NCBI GenBank assembly: GCA_033584155.1
Contig: CP138355.1
Coordinates: 3,171,826 to 3,235,825 of the forward strand
DNA length: 64,000 nucleotides
Source of the DNA: Candidatus Electrothrix scaldis
GTDB lineage: Bacteria; Desulfobacterota; Desulfobulbia; Desulfobulbales; Desulfobulbaceae
Reading direction: 5' to 3'
A program made the translations under genes and the position numbers. The stretch's first letter is position 1, and each line of letters begins with the position of its first letter. Below are positions 1-9,281 of the stretch, piece after piece. The notes below the pieces were generated by a model that saw nothing but the letters and a program-made list of their open reading frames with translations, had not been told where the DNA came from and did no database searches.

Positions 1-1
1 A

Positions 2-73
2 TGGTTTGATGCATTAGGAAAAGCCCTCGGGCTCAGCCAGGAAGTCTGCCGCTTCATCGAAGAAAACCAATAA
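2..73 (+). CDS. C-terminal tail of an upstream gene (partial)
   Basis: An open frame enters from the left edge and stops at TAA 71-73, giving 23 residues that end in FIEENQ. It lies 37 bp before the asparagine synthase gene on the same strand, so it is probably the preceding gene of the polysaccharide cluster. Too little is present to name a family; the assignment as coding rests only on the open frame, its protein-like composition and its position. Confidence 0.4.
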   Translation, partial: WFDALGKALGLSQEVCRFIEENQ

Positions 74-110
74 TTTCTCTACGTAACCGAGTAAAGCCCA
101 GAAAAAAAGT

Positions 111-1955
111 ATGTGCGGTATTGCCTTATTATATAGCGAAGACTTAACCGGTGAAAAGCACCGGAGCAGGATGAGTCGTGCGCTCCGGACTATGCAGCAT
201 AGAGGCCCGGATGACCAAGGTATATGGCAAGGGGCTGGGATAAGCATCGGGCACCGTCGCCTCTCTATCATTGATCAGGCGGGCAGTCTCCAGCCCATGC
301 AGAGCCCAGACGGGCATTTCACCCTCAGCTTTAATGGCGAAATCTATAATTACAAAGAGCTGCGCCCAGCCCTGGAAGATAGGTGGCAGTTTCAGACGCA
401 GGGTGATACCGAGGTATTACTTGCTGGCTTGATCATAGAGGGTACGTCCTTCATCGATAAGATGGAAGGGATGTGGGCCTTTGCACTCTGGGATAATCTG
501 GAAAAACGCCTCCTGCTCTGCCGGGACAGGATGGGAAAAAAACCTCTCTATTACCAGGCAAAGGGGACTTCCCTTCTCTGCGCATCAGAGCTTCCTGCCC
601 TGAGTAACCTGACAACTCAAATATGGGAGGAGGATCAGGATTCCACAGCTGATTTTCTTCGACATGGCTATTACCTGCCAGGAACAACCGCATACCAAGG
701 CGTTCACGAAGTTCTTCCTGGCCATCTCCTCCGCTGGTCCCCAGGGGGCTCCTGCCACGAAGAGGCCTATTGGCAATTGCAAATCCGTTCCTATGCCGGA
801 ACTCAGGAAGATGCAGCTATAGAATTACGCAGGACACTCATACGCGCCGTTGAACGGCGCATGGTTGCAGATGTTGAGGTAGGGGCCTTTCTTTCTGGAG
901 GCGTTGACTCATCACTCGTGGTCTCGATTATGGCTGCGGAGTTGGGTGTGCATCCGAAAACCTTCACCATAGGCTTTCGTGAACGCTCGTATGATGAACG
1001 AGAATTTGCCGAGCAAATAGCGGTCAAGCAAAACACAGATCACTATGTACAGGTCCTGGAGTCCTGGGACCGTGACTATCTGACCGGCTTGATTCTGAAC
1101 AATATCGGCCAGCCTTTTTCCGACTCATCGCTTTTGCCCACAGCAATGGTTTCCCAACTTGCGGCTTCCAAGGTCAAGGTGGCCCTTTCCGGTGATGGCG
1201 GTGACGAGTTATTTAGTGGCTACCAGCGCTATCAGGCCAGATCCATTCTGCGCTGGTATACACGGGTGCCCAAACCGCTCCGTACGGGTGTGGAAAAACT
1301 TATTCGAGCTATTCCTGAGCCTATGGCGCATCATAGTCGCTCGCTCATTAAAAAGGCCCATCTCTTTCAGGATATTCTTAATCGGATTGAGGAAGAAACG
1401 CCCTACTTCGCCCCGGTTCTCTACGCACGTGACGAATATAATGCACTCTTTCCCGACTTGCAGGGCAAGGGCCATATCCCACCCCACATCCCTGAAGAAT
1501 GTACCCTTGATGACATCCAACGTATGATGTTTGCAGATGCCCTGATTTATCTCCCCCAGGATATTCTCGTGAAGGTTGATAGAGCCTCAATGGGGAATTC
1601 ATTGGAAAGCAGGGCCCCCTTTCTTGATCGAGATGTTGTGGAACTGGCCTTTTCTCTTCCCCGGAAGTGGCACCGATCAGGAATTCTTGGCAAAAAAATG
1701 CTACGACAAGCTTTCTCTGATATTTTACCAGCTACCATTTGGAACAGACGCAAACAGGGTTTTGGAGTTCCTATCCATGACTGGTTCAGAAATGAACTTG
1801 GTGATGAATTAGAGCAACTCCTTACCCTGAAACAGACTCCGATGAATAGCCCACAGGTTCTCCAACTTTTACAACAGCACAGGCAGGGACTTCGTGATCA
1901 TGGCTATAGGCTCTGGTGTTTGTATATCTATTTGCTCTGGCAAAAAAACAGGTAA
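111..1955 (+). CDS. asnB: Asparagine synthase, glutamine-hydrolysing (AsnB-type amidotransferase)
   Basis: The 614-aa protein has the class II (Ntn) glutaminase domain first: it starts MCGIALLYSED, so Cys2 is the N-terminal nucleophile exposed after Met removal, and RRLSI and NGEIYN motifs follow. The C-terminal synthetase domain has the pyrophosphatase loop SGGVDSS near residue 262 and SGDGGDELFSGY near 360. The family transfers glutamine amide nitrogen to an adenylated carboxylate, classically aspartate. Because it heads a polysaccharide cluster, and a second AsnB lies in the other cluster at 59053-61047, it may amidate a uronic acid or amino-acid substituent of the polymer rather than serve asparagine supply; that is inference. 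The start is fixed by the obligatory MCGI. Confidence 0.93.
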   Translation: MCGIALLYSEDLTGEKHRSRMSRALRTMQHRGPDDQGIWQGAGISIGHRRLSIIDQAGSLQPMQSPDGHFTLSFNGEIYNYKELRPALEDRWQFQTQGDTEVLLAGLIIEGTSFIDKMEGMWAFALWDNLEKRLLLCRDRMGKKPLYYQAKGTSLLCASELPALSNLTTQIWEEDQDSTADFLRHGYYLPGTTAYQGVHEVLPGHLLRWSPGGSCHEEAYWQLQIRSYAGTQEDAAIELRRTLIRAVERRMVADVEVGAFLSGGVDSSLVVSIMAAELGVHPKTFTIGFRERSYDEREFAEQIAVKQNTDHYVQVLESWDRDYLTGLILNNIGQPFSDSSLLPTAMVSQLAASKVKVALSGDGGDELFSGYQRYQARSILRWYTRVPKPLRTGVEKLIRAIPEPMAHHSRSLIKKAHLFQDILNRIEEETPYFAPVLYARDEYNALFPDLQGKGHIPPHIPEECTLDDIQRMMFADALIYLPQDILVKVDRASMGNSLESRAPFLDRDVVELAFSLPRKWHRSGILGKKMLRQAFSDILPATIWNRRKQGFGVPIHDWFRNELGDELEQLLTLKQTPMNSPQVLQLLQQHRQGLRDHGYRLWCLYIYLLWQKNR

Positions 1956-2034
1956 CAGAGGCTATTACTTCATTCATGTTACATGTTTTCCCTCATTCAG
2001 TTCATAGTTTAGCTGTATAGTGTGTAAATAACCT

Positions 2035-3471
2035 ATGTTGCGAGAACATAGCACATTGCTGGCTCGTATCCACATGATTGTGGATATTTTTTGGGTAACC
2101 CTTGCATTTATTACTGCATATTACACCAAAAAAGATTTCATTTTTCTTCCAGGATATGGTCTGTCAACAGAGCCAAATTACTATCTGGTTCTTCTGGTCG
2201 CGGTTGTTGTGGCCTTCTTTGCATTATCTGCAACAGGAAGCTATCGGCCGTATCGTACCCAGAGCTTAGTGCAAATTTATATAAGGGTCATCAAAGCTGT
2301 TGCAGGAGTTCTTTTTGGTACTATTATTGCCCTTTACCTCCTGCATGAACACAATGTCAGTAGAGCACTGCTTGCCCTTTTTGCCAGCTTCCTGACGTTC
2401 TTTCTTTTCCTAAGCAAGGGCGGGCTTTATTATCTTCTTCGATACTATCGTGCGCAACGCTATAATACCCGCAATCTTCTCGTAATAGGAGCAGGACAGC
2501 GAGCTGAGTGCATTATAGATGCAATCCAACAGGATAAGGGATCTGGCTATCGAATCCTTGGATGTTTAACCATCAATAAGACTGACGGAAAAAACGATAT
2601 TTTTCGCAAAGTCAAAAAGCTCGGTTCTGTCAACACCTTACCAGTTTTCCTGACTGAGGATATTGTTGATGAAATTATTTTCGCTTCTGATATAGAGAAG
2701 ATAGATCAAATTGAAACGCTTATTCGATTCACAGAATATCTGGGTGTAAAAATTCATATACTCCCTGATTTTCAACTCGAAAAAATAATGTATCAGCCCG
2801 AGATCGCCTCTATTTCAATTCAGGAATTTTTTGGTCATCCTACCTTATCACTGTCAACAACACCGCAAAGAAAAAATGCCTTGCTGATTAAGAGCATTAT
2901 AGATTATAGTATTTCAATTATACTTCTCGCTCTCCTTTCACCAGTATTCCTTCTCATTATTTCATTTATTAAACTTACCTCTGAGGGACCTGCTTTTTTT
3001 ATACAGCAGAGATGTGGACTATACGGGCGCACTTTTCCTCTGATTAAATTTCGAACAATGGTAAAGGATGCTGAAAAATTAAAAGCAACCTTGCAACAAG
3101 AGAATGAGGCGGATGGTCCGGTTTTTAAAATTGCCCATGACCCCCGCATTACTCCTATAGGTAAATTTCTTCGCAAAACAAGCTTGGACGAGCTCCCCCA
3201 GCTACTCAATATTCTTATGGGACATATGAGCCTCGTCGGTCCTCGCCCTCCCCTGCCAGAGGAGGTAAAAAAATATGAGCCTTGGCAACGCCGGCGTTTA
3301 TCTATGAAGCCAGGCCTGACCTGCATTTGGCAGGTCAACGGACGTAATAATATCAATTTTGAGCGTTGGATGCGTTTAGATCTAGAATACATTGATCAAT
3401 GGTCTTTGACGCTAGATAGTAAAATTCTTTTAAAGACCGTCAAAGAGGTTATGAGTTTTCATGGGCAGTGA
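2035..3471 (+). CDS. Polyprenyl-phosphate glycosylphosphotransferase (EPS initiating enzyme)
   Basis: A 478-aa WbaP/WcaJ-type integral membrane enzyme. About five hydrophobic segments lie in residues 10-130, a Rossmann-like middle domain starts at NLLVIGAGQRAE (about 145), another hydrophobic segment is near 290-310, and the C-terminal catalytic bacterial sugar transferase domain carries FPLIKFRTMV, DELPQLLNIL and MSLVGPRPP, followed by PGLTCIWQVNGR. The family moves a sugar-1-phosphate from a UDP-sugar to undecaprenyl phosphate at the inner face of the membrane, the first step of lipid-linked polysaccharide synthesis. It lies 79 bp after asnB and starts a run of same-strand polysaccharide genes. 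Which sugar it uses cannot be read from the sequence. Confidence 0.93.
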   Translation: MLREHSTLLARIHMIVDIFWVTLAFITAYYTKKDFIFLPGYGLSTEPNYYLVLLVAVVVAFFALSATGSYRPYRTQSLVQIYIRVIKAVAGVLFGTIIALYLLHEHNVSRALLALFASFLTFFLFLSKGGLYYLLRYYRAQRYNTRNLLVIGAGQRAECIIDAIQQDKGSGYRILGCLTINKTDGKNDIFRKVKKLGSVNTLPVFLTEDIVDEIIFASDIEKIDQIETLIRFTEYLGVKIHILPDFQLEKIMYQPEIASISIQEFFGHPTLSLSTTPQRKNALLIKSIIDYSISIILLALLSPVFLLIISFIKLTSEGPAFFIQQRCGLYGRTFPLIKFRTMVKDAEKLKATLQQENEADGPVFKIAHDPRITPIGKFLRKTSLDELPQLLNILMGHMSLVGPRPPLPEEVKKYEPWQRRRLSMKPGLTCIWQVNGRNNINFERWMRLDLEYIDQWSLTLDSKILLKTVKEVMSFHGQ

Positions 3472-3555
3472 GAGGATAAGTGCGACGGAGCGTAATATCA
3501 GCAAAGTTTGCGTGAGAGCAGGGGGTAAATTTTTAAAAGGAATTGCCAAATAACA

Positions 3556-4653
3556 TTGAAACTACAAATTCTCGGAACGCGTGGTGTGCCCGCACAGCAT
3601 GGGGGCTTTGAAACTTTTGCTGAACATTTTGCTGTTTACCTGCATCAAAAAGGCTGGCAGGTCACAGTCTATTGCCAGGAATGGGGTGATGGTGCAATCT
3701 ATGAAGATGAATGGTGTGGCGTTCGACGTGTTCATATCCCTGTTACGCAGAACAATGCTAAGGGGACAGTTCTATTTGACTGGAAATCTACTCTTCATGC
3801 CGCAAAGCAAAAACAACCCATTCTTACACTAGGCTATAATACAGCTCTTTTTTGTCTAATATACAGGATAAAGGGGATTAAAAATGTTATTAACATGGAT
3901 GGGATTGAATGGTTGCGGGGCAAGTGGAGTTTTCTTGAACGAAGCTGGCTTTATTTGAATGAAAAATTTGGTGCTTGGCTCGGCAACCATCTTATTGCCG
4001 ATCACCCTGAAATAAAGCGCCATCTCGCTCGTTTTACTTCACACGATAAAATTACCGTAATTCCCTACAGTGCTGATCTCCTTGATACCGCAGATGAAAA
4101 GCAGCTCGATCATTTTGAAATCGAAAAAAATCGTTATGCGCTTCTTGTGGCTAGGCCCGAGCAGGAGAACTTAATTCTTGAAATAGTAAGGGCCTATTCT
4201 TCAACTAGGCGGGAAATTCCTCTTATTGTATTAGGAAAATATGTTCGGGAAAACAATAAATACCACCAAGAGGTACTTAATGCAGCAGGAAATGAAATTC
4301 GTTTTGTTGGTGCCATCTATGATAAAGCGGTGGTGCAGTCATTGAGATTCTTTACCAGACTGTATATTCACGGCCACACAGTAGGAGGAACAAATCCATC
4401 ACTTGTCGAAGCCCTTGGAGCAGGAAGTCCCGTTCTTGCCCATAACAATAAATTTAATCGTTGGGTTGCTGGAGATGGAGCTTGTTATTTTTCCACTGAA
4501 GAGGATTGTTCCAACAAGCTAAATATATTAATTAAGAATGATGTACAGGTAACCTGGATGAAAACCCAAAGTCGAGAGCAGTTTAAAAGATATTTTTCAC
4601 GAAGCGCTGTCCATTATGCGTATGAACAACTTCTTCTTGATAAGCTGACCTGA
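3556..4653 (+). CDS. Glycosyltransferase with DUF1972-type N-terminus (rhamnosyltransferase-like)
   Basis: The 365-aa protein opens with KLQILGTRGVPAQHGGFET, the hallmark of the DUF1972/GT4-like family often annotated as rhamnosyltransferase. A second Rossmann half carries GTNPSLVEALGAGSPVLAH near 275-295, the nucleotide-sugar binding region of GT-B enzymes. The start codon appears to be TTG at 3556; no ATG lies ahead of the conserved KLQILGTRG, and AAAGGA sits about 14 bases upstream. It probably adds a sugar to the lipid-linked precursor made by the preceding enzyme. Donor and acceptor are unknown. Confidence 0.88.
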   Translation: MKLQILGTRGVPAQHGGFETFAEHFAVYLHQKGWQVTVYCQEWGDGAIYEDEWCGVRRVHIPVTQNNAKGTVLFDWKSTLHAAKQKQPILTLGYNTALFCLIYRIKGIKNVINMDGIEWLRGKWSFLERSWLYLNEKFGAWLGNHLIADHPEIKRHLARFTSHDKITVIPYSADLLDTADEKQLDHFEIEKNRYALLVARPEQENLILEIVRAYSSTRREIPLIVLGKYVRENNKYHQEVLNAAGNEIRFVGAIYDKAVVQSLRFFTRLYIHGHTVGGTNPSLVEALGAGSPVLAHNNKFNRWVAGDGACYFSTEEDCSNKLNILIKNDVQVTWMKTQSREQFKRYFSRSAVHYAYEQLLLDKLT

Positions 4654-4757
4654 ATAAGATTTCATAGCAGGTTGTGTTTTTCCAGCACCTTTTTAAACCG
4701 CAGGAGGTCAGTGCCAAAAACATACTGCCAATAAAAAAAGTCTGTTTATAAGATACA

Positions 4758-5807
4758 ATGAGTAACCTTAGAGGGATAGTATTTATCGTTGGAGCCTCAC
4801 GTTCAGGAACAACAATGCTGAATCGTATTCTTGGACAACACCCCTCCGTTGCAGTAATGAAAGAACTGCATTATTTTGGAGATCTTTTTAAGTTCGGTAA
4901 GAATCAAGGGGTGATTAACGATTCGGAACTTATTAAAATAACAGCGAAAATATTCGCGAGATACCGAAGGGGATTGTGGAATGATTTTGTTCAAAATACA
5001 GATATCGAAAGCGCTGGCACACTATTAGTTAATGCTCACAAAACAATCGAGGGCACAGAATTGTTTCATCGGTTTATCGAATATGTTGCCGATGAAACTG
5101 GCTCTTACCTTGTTGCTGAACAGACCCCTCGAAATATTTACTATGCAGCAGATATACTTGATGCTTACCCTAACGCTCGTATTGTTCATATAATTCGTGA
5201 TCCTAGGGCCGTAATCGCATCTCAAAAAAAACGGTGGACAAGACGCAAGACATTAAACGCCAAAAATATTCCAATTAGAGAAATGATACGTGAAAAAATC
5301 AGCTATCACCCGTATACAATGATTCTGCTATGGAAGAAGGCCTTTGTGAAAGGACAAGACATACAGGGTAGCGATCGTTATTTGCGTATAAAGTTTGAAG
5401 AATTAGTAGAATATCCCATTCAGGTAGTGAGGCAGCTCTGCGATTTTCTCGAGATACCGTTTGACAAGAAAATGCTCGCTATTCAGCAAGTTGATTCATC
5501 GCTGCGGGTGGCGGACAACACATCGGTCGGGATTCAAAAAAGTGCTGTTGATGCATGGAAAAAAGTGTTGAGTTCAGGAGAAACTTTTCTTATCGAAAAA
5601 GAATTATCTTTAGAAATTAAACAACTAGGGTACAAAAAGCAATCGTTACCTTTGAGTAGCAGTAGAGTCTTTTTTTCCCTTTTGCTTATTTTTCTTAGTT
5701 TTCCCACTCATTTACTTGCTAGCCTTGTAATAAACCCCCACCGCTTTTTTATTCAGCTAACGGCAGTGTTGATTCCTGGATTCAAGAAATCAGTACGACC
5801 TACATGA
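4758..5807 (+). CDS. Sulfotransferase family protein
   Basis: A 349-aa PAPS-dependent sulfotransferase. The 5'-phosphosulfate loop is FIVGASRSGTTMLNRILGQH (residues about 10-28), and the 3'-phosphate motif is RIVHIIRDPRAVIAS (about 141-155). A hydrophobic stretch near residues 310-335 (SLLLIFLSFPTHLLASLV) may anchor the protein to the membrane. The family transfers sulfate from PAPS to hydroxyl or amino groups, and here the likely acceptor is a sugar of the polymer. It is convergent with, and only 3 bp from, a second unrelated-looking sulfotransferase on the other strand. Acceptor specificity is not visible. Confidence 0.88.
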   Translation: MSNLRGIVFIVGASRSGTTMLNRILGQHPSVAVMKELHYFGDLFKFGKNQGVINDSELIKITAKIFARYRRGLWNDFVQNTDIESAGTLLVNAHKTIEGTELFHRFIEYVADETGSYLVAEQTPRNIYYAADILDAYPNARIVHIIRDPRAVIASQKKRWTRRKTLNAKNIPIREMIREKISYHPYTMILLWKKAFVKGQDIQGSDRYLRIKFEELVEYPIQVVRQLCDFLEIPFDKKMLAIQQVDSSLRVADNTSVGIQKSAVDAWKKVLSSGETFLIEKELSLEIKQLGYKKQSLPLSSSRVFFSLLLIFLSFPTHLLASLVINPHRFFIQLTAVLIPGFKKSVRPT

Positions 5808-5810
5808 TAT

Positions 5811-6719
5811 TTACTGTAACATCGTACAGTCTTGCAAAGGATCAATCCATCGTTTTGGATACTCGCCATATTTTTTTGCCATAGTTTTAATTTCATTACG
5901 ATATTGATCACGCAGATGTTCAAAAAGTTCATTAGGTATCTTTTCACCTATACCTTTATTTACTCTTACACTAATAGATGAATTTTTTACTGCCGTACTT
6001 ATTCCTAAAAAAGAACAGATATCCTCAAATAATTTTGCTGCATCTTCTTCTAATGCATCATAAAATCCCACGAAAACATCAGAGAAATATCGTTCCCAAA
6101 GGTTTATTGTTTCAATATATGGCTGCCATGAACGAAAGACCTCATCAAAGACGCTAATAAATTCTTCGTGAGAAACTTTATTGAAATCTCGGGCCTTATG
6201 GATACACAGATTCATTTTTGCCTTTGACCAAACTCGATCTATAGGATTTCTGATAAAAAGCAATATCTTGGTATTTTCATTATGTTTATGAAGTTCCATA
6301 ATTCTAGCTTCAGGAATCCCATAATACATGGGAGAAATATCACCCCCTAATTTTGCAGCACCCTTAGGATAAAGGTTCGAATACCAGTCAAATGAGCGTG
6401 ACCCAAAACAATAGGTTAAAATCCATAAGGTTTGACGATATCTGCTACTTATTGAGATTTTATTCACATAAAATTGCTTGGCGATCTTCCTCATAAGGCA
6501 CCTTCTCAGTGCTCTGTAATGCCAGTGAGAACTGAACAACACATTTTTAATACTATGCTCCGAAAACAGATTCCCTTCATTAAGATACCGCAACTCCTTA
6601 ATCATAGGTAACCAGACTTCAGGATGCTGACCTAGTATTTTATAGAGCCATGTTGTTCCAGTTTTTTCAGGCCCCACACAGATAAAATCCGGCTTTTTTT
6701 TGTCTCGTAGTTCTTCCAC
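5811..6719 (-). CDS. Sulfotransferase domain protein
   Basis: A 302-aa protein with the PAPS loop CVGPEKTGTTWLYKILGQHP (residues 14-33) and the 3'-phosphate motif ILLFIRNPIDRVWSKAK. PEKTGTTWL is closer to the heparan-sulfate and aryl sulfotransferase style than to its convergent neighbour, so the two probably act on different positions or residues. It is the last gene of the minus-strand polysaccharide operon and is separated from the preceding glycosyltransferase by a 204-bp gap holding a long hairpin. AT-rich codon use suggests a separate acquisition. Confidence 0.88.
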   Translation of the reverse strand: MEELRDKKKPDFICVGPEKTGTTWLYKILGQHPEVWLPMIKELRYLNEGNLFSEHSIKNVLFSSHWHYRALRRCLMRKIAKQFYVNKISISSRYRQTLWILTYCFGSRSFDWYSNLYPKGAAKLGGDISPMYYGIPEARIMELHKHNENTKILLFIRNPIDRVWSKAKMNLCIHKARDFNKVSHEEFISVFDEVFRSWQPYIETINLWERYFSDVFVGFYDALEEDAAKLFEDICSFLGISTAVKNSSISVRVNKGIGEKIPNELFEHLRDQYRNEIKTMAKKYGEYPKRWIDPLQDCTMLQ

Positions 6720-6772
6720 TTAATCTCCCGAACTTCTTTAACTAACTTACTGTTAGGCGCAAATTACCCTAT

Positions 6773-6827
6773 TTTTGCTGTAAAATGCTTTCTCATTTTT
6801 GGGTAAAGAAAGCATTTTACAGCAAAA
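6773..6827. repeat. Perfect 21-bp inverted repeat (long hairpin)
   Basis: Arms 6773-6793 and 6807-6827 are perfect reverse complements, with a 13-base loop. The loop ends in GGGTAA (6801-6806), which can alternatively pair with TTACCC at 6764-6769 just outside the hairpin. It lies in the gap between a glycosyltransferase and a sulfotransferase gene of the minus-strand operon. There is no clean U-tract after the stem on the minus strand, so it is not a typical terminator; an attenuator or the remains of a small palindromic element are both possible. Confidence 0.7.
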
Positions 6828-6923
6828 GCCTGAGGGATTGTTTTACACTGGCTTGAAGAAAGAAGCCTCATATTGAGCAACAGCAAATTATCTTCTCCCC
6901 CTCTATATCCAAATACTCATTCT

Positions 6924-8138
6924 TTAATGAACTAACCGCTCATATATATTGATTATCATATCGACATGTCGCCTCTTATTGTAAAATTTTTCAACTTTTT
7001 CTCTGGCATTCTCACCCATGGTTATTATATTATTTTTTTTAGACAAAAGATGTTCTATTTTCTTTGCAAGATCAACATGATTTTTTGACTTAAAAATAAG
7101 TCCATCTCGACCATGTGAAATATATTCTGGTATTCCACCGACATCAGCACCGATTACTGGTTTTCCAAAAGCAAAACTTTCAAGCAAGGAAATAGGCCCA
7201 TTCTCATACCATTCTGAGGGAATAATAGAAAACATTGCATTCGCGATATATTTCTTTAACGACTCACCTGATTGGAATCCGACAAGATCTACATTTGATA
7301 GATGTAATGAAGATATTTTACTTTTTATTTTTTCTTCGAGAGGCCCCGTGCCAATAATTATCAAATTACCCATTGGTATCATTTTCATTGCATTCAACAA
7401 AGTAAGAATACCTTTTTCTTCAGAAAGTCTTCCTAAGTAAATAAAATATTCCTTATAGGAGTATGAGGGGATAATTTTTTTTTCATCAACAAAGTTAGAG
7501 AGATGAATTACTCTTTCTTTATCGAATTTAAATTCGATAAGCTTTTCTCTGTAAAAATTACTCGGGGTAATAATAAGATCAATCAAATCATAATATTTCC
7601 TCCAATGATGAAAATACATTTCAAAAACATTGATCAGACTTTTTAAAGAAGATTTTTTTACACATCTATTTTTAAAACACTTATAATATTTATGCATTTT
7701 GCACTCTTCACATATAAGATCGTTTGAGAGCATCTTGTAATTCGGACATACACTCTTTAAGTCATGAGCTGTGTATACTACTGGGATATTTCTCTTTTTT
7801 ATTTCAGGTAAGATAGAAGGAGATAATTGATGTTGAAAAATATGGAGGTGAACAATGTCCGGTCTGAACTTATCCAATAAACAACCGATTTTTTTTCGTG
7901 CTTCAAAAGAGTAAATTATTTTGCTGGCATTTTGTACTTTTTTGAAAAAATTAGAAGTATTATAGTCGACAGGTGATGTAAAATAGGTATCCCAGTCACT
8001 TTGATAATTTTTTGAGTCAAGCATGGCAAATTCAGACACCGCATGACCAGACTTCTTCAACTCATCTCTAAGAGAAAATAGATAAGCTTCGCTGCCACCT
8101 TTAAGATAAAAGAACTTATTGACGTGAAGAATTCTCAT
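6924..8138 (-). CDS. Glycosyltransferase family 4 protein
   Basis: A 404-aa GT-B enzyme. The N-terminal half starts MRILHVNKFFYLKGGSEAYLFSL, the glycine-rich acceptor loop of GT4, and the C-terminal half has FIYLGRLSEEKGI (about 230) and the donor-binding stretch PISLLESFAFGKPVIGADVGG near 325-345. A cysteine-rich insertion (CPNYKMLSNDLICEECKMHK, then C-KNRC) near residues 130-160 is common in one subgroup of these enzymes. It likely adds one sugar of the repeat unit. It is strongly AT-rich compared with the 20-23 kb genes, in line with horizontal acquisition of this part of the cluster. Confidence 0.9.
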   Translation of the reverse strand: MRILHVNKFFYLKGGSEAYLFSLRDELKKSGHAVSEFAMLDSKNYQSDWDTYFTSPVDYNTSNFFKKVQNASKIIYSFEARKKIGCLLDKFRPDIVHLHIFQHQLSPSILPEIKKRNIPVVYTAHDLKSVCPNYKMLSNDLICEECKMHKYYKCFKNRCVKKSSLKSLINVFEMYFHHWRKYYDLIDLIITPSNFYREKLIEFKFDKERVIHLSNFVDEKKIIPSYSYKEYFIYLGRLSEEKGILTLLNAMKMIPMGNLIIIGTGPLEEKIKSKISSLHLSNVDLVGFQSGESLKKYIANAMFSIIPSEWYENGPISLLESFAFGKPVIGADVGGIPEYISHGRDGLIFKSKNHVDLAKKIEHLLSKKNNIITMGENAREKVEKFYNKRRHVDMIINIYERLVH

Positions 8139-8210
8139 TAATAATACGATTCCAATATATTACTGAAATAATGTTCATCTGCAAACTTGACAACCCGGAA
8201 ACTACATACG

Positions 8211-9281
8211 TTAAATATTTTTTTGATAAAAAAGCAGTGTTTTTTGAGCGATTTCTTTCCAAGACCACTCATCATTAGCAAGCATCCCTAAGTTTTCTCC
8301 TAATGTCGTTCGTAAACTTTCATCAGCTACGATTTCAAGCAACCCCTTAGCCAATTGCTTTACATTTTCAGGTTCAACCAGCAAAGCATGTTGTCTATCA
8401 AGCAGTATTTCAGGAATATTACCTACTCGGGTAGCCAATACAGGGCAGAAGAAAGCTGCTGCCATAGCAAGTACACCACTTTGGCTTCCATGACGATATG
8501 GTAAAACAACTACTCCGGCTTTAGAAAAAAAAGACGCTGCTTCAGCATTCGTGATATAGCGATTATAAAATTCTATTCGTTCTCTATTGAATTCAAGATG
8601 CTTGTCCTGTTCAAAATGACCTCGACCGGCTATTACAACTTTCCATTCAGGTATTTGACCCGTTACCATCTCAAAGGCTTCGAGAAACAGATCAAGTCCT
8701 TTATTTATCCTTAGTTCTCCAAAGAATAAAAAAAATTTTTCTTTATTTTTCGATGGCGGGGAATAATTACAATAAAAATTATAAATTCCATGAGGATGGA
8801 TTAATACATTATCTTTATTCACTTTATTCAACTTGATAAATATATTCTTCAAACCTTCACTGTGCAAGACCCAACCTCTCGAACGCTTAACGACATCTTT
8901 CATCGTCCAGTTATTTACATGGGTCCGCTGATCAATATGTTTAATAGGATCATGTACCGTGGCAACAATCGGTATGTTACTGAGAAGTCGCAAAAGTACG
9001 CTTTCCCAAACGCCATCGCCTTGAATATGAAAAAGATCAGGATTGAATTGTTTAATTTTCACCGCTAACCGGCAAATTTCTACAATACCCCAAAATTCTC
9101 TAAGCCGTGGACGACGGTATTCAATCAAAGTCACTCGCGGATCTATCAGGCGCCCTATTTGTTGTTTTGTTTTTATATCAATTGCATAGGCAACTCGGAC
9201 GATAGGGGCTAGCTCATTCACGAGTTGCGCGGTGTATGTCTCAATTCCTCCTCTCACAGAAAATAAAACAACTGAAAGCAT
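8211..9281 (-). CDS. Glycosyltransferase family 4 protein
   Basis: A 356-aa GT-B glycosyltransferase: SVRGGIETYTAQLVNEL near the start, FFLFFGELRINKGLDLFLEAF near 185, and the donor-site region GSQSGVLAMAAAFFCPVLATRVG near 275-300. The GVLAMAAAF segment stands where the EX7E motif usually lies, so the first Glu is not evident. Its start ATG overlaps the stop of the upstream pyruvyl transferase gene (shared bases at 9281), which indicates translational coupling. It acts in the cytoplasm on the lipid-linked repeat unit; its sugar is unknown. Confidence 0.88.
   Translation of the reverse strand: MLSVVLFSVRGGIETYTAQLVNELAPIVRVAYAIDIKTKQQIGRLIDPRVTLIEYRRPRLREFWGIVEICRLAVKIKQFNPDLFHIQGDGVWESVLLRLLSNIPIVATVHDPIKHIDQRTHVNNWTMKDVVKRSRGWVLHSEGLKNIFIKLNKVNKDNVLIHPHGIYNFYCNYSPPSKNKEKFFLFFGELRINKGLDLFLEAFEMVTGQIPEWKVVIAGRGHFEQDKHLEFNRERIEFYNRYITNAEAASFFSKAGVVVLPYRHGSQSGVLAMAAAFFCPVLATRVGNIPEILLDRQHALLVEPENVKQLAKGLLEIVADESLRTTLGENLGMLANDEWSWKEIAQKTLLFYQKNI

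Noticed and set aside
2904-3392. A 162-codon open frame antisense to the sugar transferase
   Set aside because: It is opposite the most conserved catalytic part of the polyprenyl-phosphate transferase and has no family features of its own.
6773-6827. Hairpin as a rho-independent terminator
   Set aside because: Neither strand has a run of T directly after the stem.
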